Assembly: GCA_945643635.1 (NCBI GenBank) | Contig: CALZFC010000029.1 | Span: 3,341,001 to 3,405,000, forward strand | Source of the DNA: Allodiplogaster sudhausi | Lineage: Eukaryota > Nematoda > Chromadorea > Rhabditida > Diplogasteridae | Direction of reading: 5' to 3' | DNA: 64,000 nt | In this document: positions 13,261 to 21,195 of the stretch, one piece after another | Layout of the letters: each line of letters opens with the position of its first letter | How positions within the stretch are numbered: the stretch's first letter is position 1 | Translations under genes and position numbers: made by a program | Notes under the pieces: generated by a model | The model's input: the letters and a program-made list of their open reading frames with translations, nothing else | What the model was told of the DNA's origin: nothing | Databases searched by the model: none

Positions 13261-14462
13261 AATAATCCGGATCCTCTGGCGACATGCATGACGCCGAATA
13301 CTATGAAAAGAAAGGGAATTTAGAATTTTTCACTAATATGCCACTAATCTGCTAATACCGCATTAACAATATTTTCAAAAATATCTGCTGTCTTTATTCA
13401 AAAGTTCTACAAAGGGAATGTGGGGGAGCGGCAAGGGAGGATATGGAGAGCTAGAAAGAGAAGTAGAGAGAGAGGGAGAGAGAGAGAGATATCAAGGGAA
13501 ATATAGAGAGAATGGAGAGAGAAAGAGACAGACTGAGAAGTAAAGAGAGAACAAAAGAGAAATAGAGAGCGAAAGAAAACAGAGAGAGCGAGAGAGAGAG
13601 AGAGCAAGGGAAATACAGAGAGAAATATAGCGATAAAGAGACAGAGAGAGAGATGGCATGATAGAAATGAGGAGAGAGAGAAAGAAAAAAGACCCAGAGA
13701 GAGATAGAGTGATAGAGAGAATAAACGAGAGAGTGACAAGGGAAGGAGGGACGAACTAAGGAAACAGGGGCAAGACGGGAGCCGTTCTAGATAGTGTTTG
13801 TATTGGTTTTCCCAAGATGAATTAGGAGGCTAACAACAAGTAAAAGGCCATAAGGCTAATGCTAAGGCTAATTTAAGGGCCATAATGATTATGTGAAATT
13901 ACATTATCTTTTCACAACTTTATGCTCAACCTCTTCAAAAGAGTAGAAAATTTGAACCGTGTTGCCAAGAGATTATCATCAATCTCTTTCATTTTCCCTA
14001 TAACTCTCTTTCTCTCTCTCCCTCTCTATAATACAGTAACACAACATTCTCGATGCGCACTAAATGTCTGCTTCCAAACACTCAAAGTACGAAGTTGTTG
14101 CTGCCCGTTTGTTTCTCATTTACTGCGTTTCGTACACAATCGCTGTTTTTTTTAAACGCTGTAAAAGTATCTTCCTGAAGGTCGAGTTACTTCTAGTTAC
14201 TTGTTCATATGCATATTTTGCGTTTGCTTCTTCAAGTTTTGATGTTTCTCGCCAATATTTTTTTAAAAATAATACTACTTCCCGCCCATTTCCTCGAGAT
14301 GGATTCTCGTCTGTTGTCTCTGCTGGAGAATGAGCCGTACGGCGTCGAGTGGAAGAAGCTGACTGACCTCCTCGGCGTCTCTGGTTCGGATGGAATGGCC
14401 GCGTTCGACGTCGCGCTCAACGCACTCCTCGCCGACCATCGAGTGGAGGTGACTAGGGTTAG

Positions 14463-14464
14463 TT

Positions 14465-14498
<34 letters not shown>

Positions 14499-14525
14499 GA
14501 GAGAAAGAGAGAGAAAGAGAGAGAA

Positions 14526-14562
<37 letters not shown>

Positions 14563-14567
14563 ATGAA

Positions 14568-14598
<31 letters not shown>

Positions 14599-14630
14599 TA
14601 GAGAGAGAGAGAAAATTAAAGAGAGAATTA
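14463..14630. repeat. (GA)n tract inside the RPC6-like intron
   Basis: GA run with periodic AAAG and AATG, starting 14 bases after the donor at 14,449. It is on the sense strand, so it cannot act as a pyrimidine tract for this gene. Confidence 0.9.
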
Positions 14631-15254
14631 GATGAAATAGGGATGAAGAGGACGTGTATCACTGCCTTTGTGCGGGTTGGAAACGTGCACATAATCTACC
14701 GTTTATTATTGTTGCTTAAAAGTATAGATTCTCTTTTTAAATAGATAAAATACTGTGCTCTACCAAATGCCCGCGTTTTTACCTGACCATGATACCCCCT
14801 GTGCATATGTATCATTTTATCAATCATTTTCTCGCAAGAAGACAGTGTTTTAGGGTCAAGTGGAGCCCCTTGTACATAGCACGTTTTAATTCGAATTGTT
14901 AGAAAAATATACATCGCTCTTTATTCAATGCTTGCGACACGTTTTCAGTGTTTACAATATCTAACGAGATTTGCCAACTTCTATGCTTACACATCATATT
15001 GGGTTGCGAGCCTTAGCTTTCGATTTTTCACTTGGGTCTTAGCCTTCGATTTTCGCAGAGGGGGGGGCGTCTTAGCTTTCGATTTTGGACAAGGGGGGGG
15101 CGTCTTAGCTTTCGATCCTTGAATGGTTGAATGGTTTGTTATACAAGTGCATGTATGCAAATAACACACTTGCTACATTCCACAAGCATTATGGTATGGA
15201 GCAAGTGTGTTATGTGACTGCCCCCCAGACTGTCTTCATGTTGCTGCAGTACAT

Positions 15255-15720
15255 GAGGGAGGACAGAGAGAGAAAGAGTGCTCATGCGAGAGATGCTAGC
15301 AGGGCTAGCAATGGACTCCCTCCCTCCTTTCACTGGTAAAGGAGATTTGGCGTGTTTGTGGAGAAGTTTAAGGCAAAGTACAGTCGCTTGCTCTCTGTGG
15401 AGCAGTGCGCGAACCAGTTGGTCATTCGTCTGGAAGGCGACGCGAGGAAGGCGTACGAAGTTCTTCCCGAAGACATTAAGCTCGAGGGGTTAGGTGGTGA
15501 AATCTTTGGAGAGGAGGTTCCACGGCGACCCTTCCCTGTCCGCCTTCGAAGCCGACCAGAAGCTAAGGAAGCTGAAGAAGAGAAGCGACCAGTCGGTTGC
15601 AGACTTCTGCCTCGAGTTGGAGTTGTTGAGTAAGCAGGCTTTCCCTGGCGCGTCAGAAGAGATTCTAGCGATGTTGCGCAGGTCCGGTTTGTTGAGTGGC
15701 ATTGAGAGCATGCTGAGCGC
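15255..15720 (+). pseudogene. Retrotransposon gag fragment, frameshifted
   Basis: Three frames each carry one part of a Ty3/gypsy-type gag: about 15,278-15,350 (DSLPPFTGKGD), 15,352-15,500 (FVEKFKAKYSRLLSVEQC, LEGDARKAYEVLPEDIK) and 15,494-15,720 (LERRFHGDP, KRSDQSVADFCLELELLSK). The order and content fit the capsid region of nematode gypsy-like elements as I remember it. Frameshifts near 15,350 and 15,495 mean it is not translatable as one protein. It lies inside the Mutator-like element. Confidence 0.6.
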
Positions 15721-16119
15721 TGGAAGCCACAGGCGATCATTACGGACGCGGCCAACAACATTATTGGCATCAGCGGCGCTGTTGACGATAAAGATGTCAT
15801 TCGCAGATGCCATGGAAATTGGTGTCTATGTGACAAGGAATGGGCGAGAGATAATTTGCTTCACGGCCAGAATGCGCACGGGGTTTGGGAGAAATGGTGG
15901 TTGTAGAAATGGATCACTCTGGCACAGACAAGCTCACGCGAGTGAAGACGCGGAGACTGATCTGTCCGATCACAGGAAGCCGGATGCTGACCCGCGCCGT
16001 CTTCACGGTTTGCCCAAGGAGATGCCCACTGATGGAGCAGTTGAGAAGAAGTGTCTCGAGGACACGAATTTCGGCAAGTGCAGAGAGAATTAGGATGCGG
16101 CCCCGGAGAGGAAGTCGTA

Positions 16120-16300
16120 TCAGCCTCAGGCGGACTTGTTGAAGTATCCGAGACAAACGAAGGGAAGCCGCCAGAGGAAGAGAAGCAGCGAAGCGAAGAG
16201 GCGAAAGAAAATGCAAGGAGACAGATCGAGAAAATGAAGGGACATTATGATAGAAAGAATCGAGTAGAGCGGAAAGACTATCCTAGGAAGGGAGAATAGA
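16120..16300 (+). pseudogene. Integrase C-terminal-like fragment
   Basis: The plus-strand frame reads EEAKENARRQIEKMKGHY then DRKNRVERK and stops at 16,299. It resembles the segment between integrase core and C-terminal domain of gypsy-type Pol (repeated Arg/Lys, then YYDRR-like). Reverse transcriptase and the integrase core are absent, so it is debris. A Lys/Glu-rich segment follows (16,390-16,560), with a frame reading GRRLDEMEQLNAIVKCLDQP that may be another gag part. Confidence 0.45.
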
Positions 16301-17524
16301 GCTGGTCGTTTGAACCCTTGCCCTCGTCCTCAACATCTCAAGCGGTAGAAGAAGGGTAGCTCGGGCTTCTACAGTTACTCTTCTTCTACAGCTCATGAAG
16401 AAGGAGACGGAGATGGAGGAGGAGAAGAAGAGGGAGGAGAAGAAGAAGAAGACGGAGACGGAGAAAGAGATGGAGATGGAGATGAGGAGGGCGTTTGGGT
16501 TCTGGAGAGAATGCAGGGGAGACGCCTTGATGAGATGGAGCAACTCAATGCGATTGTGAAATGTCTAGATCAGCCAGCATATGCTGCTCAAGTCGCAGTT
16601 CATAGCTAATTAAATCCACCTGCTAATTGAAATTTACAAGTGCCTAAGGTCGTCTAGAACTTCATAATTGACTACGAGTCAAAAGGTAAAAGATATAAAA
16701 GATGACCTCGTTGTCAAAGCAAAAAGGTTTCCTGCAGGAAACGACCATGGAGCAATGAGGCATTGCTGATAGGAATATGTAATCTTTCCATTATGCGAAT
16801 ATCGAAGTTGCAAGCCATATTCCATAATCGAAAGCTAAGACGCCCCACCTCTCCGAACATCGAAAGCTAAGACGCCCCCCACCTTCGCAGACTCGAAAAA
16901 TTATCTTCGAAAGCTAAGACTCGCACTCATCATATTGGTTCACGATCACACGATCAAAAATGCCAATAAATCATCATAGAAATATGTGCGGTGCTTCTGA
17001 ACGATTGTTGTTTTGACGGTAGATTAGAAATTATAGCTACCGTAACCAGACTTGTGCTGCGTTTGTTCTTACCACCGTATTCAGGCCTTGTCATGAATCA
17101 TAATTTTTTAAAAATTGGCTACCGTAGCCGCCTCATGATTTGGAATTGACGGTTTTCCTACTCTTTTCCCTGAATCAGGACGTCATCTTCTCCTTGTTCA
17201 GTGGGGCGGCAGTTGCGCGTGGCGACGAAGTAGGTCGACCCGGCCGGGCTGACTATCGTGGAGAGACTTGTCAACGCGCTTGTCGTCGACGCCGGCAACA
17301 AGGGCATCTCGATTACTAAGCTACACAAGCAAAGCAGGCTCTCGCGACGACGGGCATGTTTCTGGCGGGAAATTCCATTTTTTCTCTTCAAATTTATCCT
17401 TCTTTCCCCAGCAGTTCATTGAATAATTAACATATGGTTTTATGAATCTATTCGCATCAGTCTAAAATGTACTTCTGGGAAGTTTGTCTCCACTTGCTAT
17501 AAAGTTGAGAACACAAAATAAGGC

Positions 17525-17650
17525 TCGGCTACAACATTTTTACTGTAGCTGTTGGCCACCCTCCTATTTCACACGCTCTCTAACCAGAAGGATGGCCAAA
17601 TATTTGAGGGCGCGCGTTCAAAATGGTCCTAATGTACTACTGTAGAAGCT
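17525..17650 (-). repeat. GAATTCGCGCC-family dispersed element, degenerate copy
   Basis: On the minus strand it reads TTTTGAACGCGCGCCCTC, then GGTTAGAGAGCGTGTGAAAT, then AGGAGGGTGGCC. The same order is found at 45,015-45,090 on the plus strand and, more loosely, at 42,483, 46,555, 49,524, 55,130 and 61,380. It lies in the intron before the third RPC6-like exon. Confidence 0.55.
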
Positions 17651-18074
17651 TTCGGTGCATGGTTCCTTTAAAATAAGGCAATCCTTAAGCTCGCGTAAAC
17701 AGAATTAATAGTATAAATAAAGACTGCTTACAGATCGGGACAGCGCTCGAGAAGAAGAAGCTCATCAAAGCTGTCAAGGTACCTGTTTGTAATCATTTGC
17801 TTACTTGTTAAACAAGCACTTTATAATAATACGTTATATATTGCATTCTAGATGGATGATTTACTCTGAGCTTTTGAAGTTTGAGATATATGAAAAAAAA
17901 AATTTTATTTATTTTTACAAGTTCATTTAAATGTGCTACTTATGGAAAGTTTTTTTTAAAATTGTTTTCCACCTAATTTTGCAATGATGATAATGGTAAT
18001 TATAAAGTCAAAGTTAGAAGAAAATTTTTCAATTCAAAATAAACAAACTATAGACAAATTGTAAGTTTTTAATA

Positions 18075-18713
18075 TGACGCCTTATGCGTCAAGCCTCAGG
18101 AACCTTCTGCTCCTCTTCCGCAGTCCCCTGCGGGCGCGCTGTTGCGCTCAGTCGGGGCTTCCCCGGCTCTTCTCTGCTTCTCGAGCAGAGGTGCGCTGTT
18201 GCGCTCGGTCTGGGTCTCGGCCCTGACCCTTCTCTGCCTCCTTCAGGCAGAGGTCGTGCTTCTGCACTCAGTCAGAGGCTCTCCTCTGACTCTTCTCTGC
18301 TTCCCCTTTTGGGTGCAGAGGTGGCACAGTCGTGCCCCGGTGATCCCTTAGTGCGTGGTGAGGTGCGCGAACACCGAGTTCAGAGAGCTATCTTGTTTAT
18401 CGTTACAGCTCGCAACTAAACCGGCAAAGTGCAAGAACGGCAACTGTACATAAGCCATGACGACCTATACTGGGCGCGTTTTGGCGGGCTAAAAATACAA
18501 GTCCAGGCAATGTGACGACTGTAATGTACATGCAGTGTACATGCAGTGGCATTCTTAACAGAATTAGGAATGACTTATAGAAAAGTCGTAATAATTGGTA
18601 GGATTGTATGAAATGAAGAATGTATGTGGAAAATAACAAAGGGAAGAGGTTTTGTGAGTGTTTGGCCATTTGATAACATGAGAATGAGGAATATGATAGT
18701 CGGCCTTATGACA
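18075..18713. mobile_element. Solo LTR (TG...CA) with 5-bp target duplication
   Basis: The 639-bp unit begins TGACGCC and ends ATGACA and is flanked by TAATA on both sides (18,070-18,074 and 18,714-18,718). Terminal TG/CA and a 5-bp duplication are the hallmarks of LTR retrotransposon insertion. A second copy lies inverted at 48,429-49,056 with only scattered differences. No primer-binding site or pol sequence adjoins, so this is a solo LTR left by recombination. The plus-strand left end is a perfect palindrome, TGACGC-CTTAT-GCGTCA (18,075-18,091). Transcription direction is undetermined. Confidence 0.8.
18118..18336. repeat. Array of covarying hairpins inside the LTR
   Basis: A leader hairpin (CCGCAG TCCC CTGCGG, 18,118-18,133) is followed by a repeated set of three hairpins, B, C and D. 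B: GCGC-TGTT-GCGC (18,136), the same at 18,193, GTGC-TTCT-GCAC (18,256), GGCAC-AGTC-GTGCC (18,323). C: AGTCGGGG/CCCCGGCT (18,150), GGTCTGGG/CCCTGACC (18,207), AGTCAGAGG/CCTCTGACT (18,270). D: CTCTGCT/AGCAGAG (18,172), CTCTGCCT/AGGCAGAG (18,232), CTCTGC/GCAGAG (18,295). Stems change on both sides together, so pairing is kept while sequence drifts. The same array appears unchanged in the other LTR copy. Confidence 0.8.
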
Positions 18714-18829
18714 TAATATTTACAAGCTCGCATACAAAAAACATAAGCAACTAGATGGAGTCCTATGAGAGAAGGAGGAGGAAGAGGGGGTTTATCCCCT
18801 GAGGGGTGGAAGAGGGAGGGCCGCTCTCC

Positions 18830-19264
18830 TCAGCAGACGCATCTGCCCAAGTTGCAGGGGAGTCCGTGAGAGGCGTCGCTGTTCGTGCCGTCCCCGGCAG
18901 TCTTGTAGCCCTCGTTGCAGTCGCACTTCTTGGTGTCCTTGTTGCATGCGCCCTTGAGTCCTCCGCACTGCTCGTCCGTTTCGCAGCTCCAGAAAGTGAT
19001 GCACGCGTTGCAGTTGCACTTCTTGATGAAGGCGCCGATGCGCGTGCCGTTGGTGCTGTCCTTCTTAATTCCGCACTCCTCGTTCGAGTAGCATGCCTCG
19101 AAGCAAGTCGTGTTGAACTCATGTTCAGTGGTGGTCGGCTCGACAGTGGTCGTGGTCTCGGCCGGGAGCGTAGTGGTCAGCATGGCCAGGGAGGTCGTCG
19201 ACTTCTGGGCGAGACAGTACACGGCGAGGAGAAAGGCGAGGAAGAGCAGAGAGGAAGGAGACAT
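18830..19264 (-). CDS. Secreted Cys-rich protein, intronless
   Basis: A 144-residue open frame starting at ATG 19,264 and ending TGA at 18,830. Residues 1-20 (MSPSSLLFLAFLLAVYCLAQ) form a clear signal peptide. Residues about 21-48 are Thr-rich (LPAETTTTVEPTTTEHEF), like an O-glycosylated linker. The rest holds 14 cysteines in closely spaced groups (KKCNCNAC, KKCDCNEGY, LPCNLGRCVC), an EGF-like or toxin-like disulfide scaffold that I cannot assign to a named family. Third positions are rich in C/G and no frame break is seen. The absence of introns is unusual next to the other genes here. Probably a secreted or cuticle-associated protein; function unknown. Confidence 0.75.
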   Translation of the reverse strand: MSPSSLLFLAFLLAVYCLAQKSTTSLAMLTTTLPAETTTTVEPTTTEHEFNTTCFEACYSNEECGIKKDSTNGTRIGAFIKKCNCNACITFWSCETDEQCGGLKGACNKDTKKCDCNEGYKTAGDGTNSDASHGLPCNLGRCVC

Positions 19265-19616
19265 CGTGGAGAGAGGGCGAGAGTGAGAGAGAGAACGGTG
19301 CTCAAGCTATAGGTCCTTACTTAGACCTGCATGAATAGTCTGCTGCATGAATAATAGTCTGAATGTTATCGACGAGGTAAGAACGGGCCTTATTACGAGT
19401 TGGCAGAGTTCTTTAATATTCCACTACAGTAACGGAGTTTGGAATATTCCACTACAATCGTGAAGAACTTCTGCCGAAGGAACTTGAATGACCTGCGAGT
19501 ACAACTTTCGTAGTTTCGTAGTAGTTTCGGGATCAGTGAACTTGGCGACACTACAACTTCCCAAGATCGGGAGCGGTACCGTTTGCATCCACGATTGCGT
19601 CCACCATCGAAAGAAC

Positions 19617-19656
<40 letters not shown>

Positions 19657-20277
19657 GTAAAGAGAGTGAGAGGGGAAAAAAAAGAGAAAAAAAAAGAAAA
19701 GGAATGTCTTCACGGAAATATACTCAGGAGCAGAAACATCAGAGAGCGACATGTAAATATACTCATGGTCAGGTCAAGCCCAGAAATATCAGATACTTAT
19801 TGAAACGGCCAAAAATGTTGCGAGCTCGCCACTGTGTTCGAGGCTGTTTGATAAATGTTGGGCGTTGGAAAATAAAAAAATAAAAAAAACCCGCTCGTTT
19901 TCCATATTTTCACAATACAGTTTTCGCTAGTTGGTGGTTTGCATGGCCAACTAAATCATAAAAGAACAGCAATCTTCAAAAAACATCGCTTTGAGACCGC
20001 TGCGCCTCTTCCATTAAATAAAATTAAAAAAAATTATCTTCGAGGCTGCATTTAAAATGGAATTAAAGAATGTGAGAAGAAAAACTGAAAAATTTTAAGA
20101 AGGAGATTAGTTTAAAAAAGAATTCATGAAGAATTCGATGACAGAATACGCACGCTCGTTCTGCGAGTACATGCCGGTGCCGGTCCAGCTGGAGAGAGAG
20201 AGAGAGGGAGATAGAGGGGGGAGAGAGGGAGAGAGGGATAGAGAGAAAGAGATAGAGAGAGAGAGGAGAGAGAGTGT

Positions 20278-20320
<43 letters not shown>

Positions 20321-20595
20321 GAACCCAATCCCGGTGGTTTGCATTTTATTACGAATTATAAAAGATACTGAGAGCTCTGGACGAATGATTTGACAATCTC
20401 TTCATAGATAGACTAAACAATGTTATATAAGAAAATGTTCGTAACGGAATGTAATGATCTTTGTTGAAGAAGGCTTTGAAGGAATTTTATTTTTTTATTT
20501 TTTTTTATTTCTCTGCGGTCGGTTGCGCGACCATGTGCCGGTGAGGCCAGACGGGTGTCCAGCAGTAACGGAAGAGAGGTGGAGGGATAGAGAGG

Positions 20596-20626
<31 letters not shown>

Positions 20627-21195
20627 CGAGAGAGAGTGGAAGGGAAAGAGAGAGGTAGAGGGAGGCATGAGAAGAGGAGAGAGCAACGAGAGAACTATGC
20701 TGAGAGAGAGAGAAAGCGAGAGAGAGAGAAAGTGTGTTAGGATAAAGAGAAAGAGAAAGAGAAGAGGAGAGAGAGAAAGAGAGATGTAAAGAAGGAAAGA
20801 GAGAATGAAGAAAAAATATATTGCAAATTGCAGGCCAAACTTTTTAAACTACTACTTGTGCTAAATGACAATCGCGGTCCTTACGTTATTTACATAGCAA
20901 AATGTAAAAATAAAACGTAACAAAAAACTTATTTCACTTTTTGAAAAGTAAACTTCTGGCGCATGCGTCCTTGTGTTAATTTGACGGAGTTTTCGTAATA
21001 AGGATTGTTTTATAAGTTGCTATTCCGAGCATAAGAAGGTTTGTGTTTTCTAACGTTGTCGCTGCGAAACATTTGAGCTAGAATTGCTGCGCGTTTCTGC
21101 CTTAATTTCGCCGGTCTTTCTGCTTTTCCTTGGTTTGTTTAAGTTATCTTTTTTAAAGATTATTTTTTTAAGAAAGTCAATCCCACCCTTACAAG
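19265..21195. other. Intergenic stretch with GA tracts and dispersed repeats
   Basis: No gene is supported. It holds GA tracts at 19,617-19,660, 20,190-20,318 and 20,580-20,780, the dispersed repeat copy at 19,700-19,990, and two minus-strand segments directly behind CT tracts (20,190-20,120, frame WTGTGMYSQNERAYSVIEFF; and 20,575-20,515) that could be exons of a small unidentified gene. The stretch 20,820-21,195 before PBDC1 is AT-rich and presumably contains its promoter; no TATA box stands out. Confidence 0.5.
19700..19990. repeat. Dispersed repeat copy B with attached GA tract
   Basis: Relative of 13,031-13,260. It adds a tail, GGTGGTTTGCATGGCCAACT then AAATCATAAAAGA, which also resembles 2807-2842 (GGTGGTTTGCCTTGCAGACG then AAATCATAAAAGA). 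So the full repeat is longer than either partner shows. Confidence 0.55.

Larger units (their letters stand above)
9082..14298. other. Gene-poor stretch dominated by GA/CT tracts
   Basis: No gene is well supported here. GA or CT tracts occupy about 9541-9625, 9775-9870, 10,522-10,672, 10,819-10,876, 11,188-11,332, 12,190-12,390, 12,535-12,605, 12,870-13,005 and 13,440-13,740. Two unique segments follow CT tracts with acceptor-like ends: 9900-10,060 (TTGCAG, open frame YSPVFKFGKDNNTACG to a stop) and 10,709-10,790 (TTCTTCAG). Either could be an isolated exon or chance. TTTA/TTAG repeats lie at 11,905-11,940. The segment 13,031-13,260 is a dispersed repeat listed separately. Confidence 0.6.
15003..16928. 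mobile_element. Mutator-like element with about 115-bp TIRs and 10-bp target duplication
   Basis: The element is flanked by the perfect direct repeat ATCATATTGG at 14,993-15,002 and 16,929-16,938. Its ends are inverted: the left starts GTTGCGAGCCTTAGCTTTCG, the right (reverse complement) GAGTGCGAGTCTTAGCTTTC. Each end carries several copies of CTTAGCTTTCGA separated by G-runs (15,011-15,118 and 16,827-16,917). Long TIRs with a 9-11 bp target duplication are typical of Mutator-like elements. The interior has no visible transposase but holds decayed LTR-retrotransposon gag and integrase-like sequence, as expected for a Pack-MULE-type passenger. It sits in the first intron of the RPC6-like gene. 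Confidence 0.75.
14299..17778 (+). pseudogene. POLR3F: RNA polymerase III subunit RPC6-like gene, 3'-truncated (exons 1-3)
   Basis: RPC6 (RPC39) is a winged-helix subunit of RNA polymerase III acting with RPC3 and RPC7 in promoter opening and TFIIIB contact in the nucleus. Exons seen: 14,299-14,448 (50 codons, first winged helix, MDSRLLSLLENEPYGVEWKK), 17,234-17,353 (contains IVERLVNALVVDAGNKGISI) and 17,734-17,778 (IGTALEKKKLIKAVK). The last two match human RPC6 around DAGNKGIW and LIKAVK. The intron between exons 1 and 2 holds a 1.9 kb Mutator-like element. The link between the first winged helix and the second is shorter than expected. After exon 3 I find no C-terminal half: an LTR begins at 18,075 and an unrelated minus-strand gene follows. 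Exon 2 would need a GC donor (CGG|GCATGT). Most likely a truncated gene; a distant 3' part cannot be excluded. Confidence 0.65.

Noticed and set aside
17158..17391. Minus-strand 77-aa frame overlapping the second RPC6-like exon
   Set aside because: It is the antisense shadow of an exon with a clear RPC6 match on the plus strand.
18097..18340. tRNA cluster or tRNA-derived SINE in the hairpin array
   Set aside because: The hairpins resemble tRNA arms in size but no A or B box, anticodon loop or acceptor stem can be placed.
18075..18713. Helitron, suggested by the TC-like end and the 3' hairpin
   Set aside because: The flanking TAATA duplication and TG/CA ends fit an LTR; Helitrons make no target duplication and end in CTRR.
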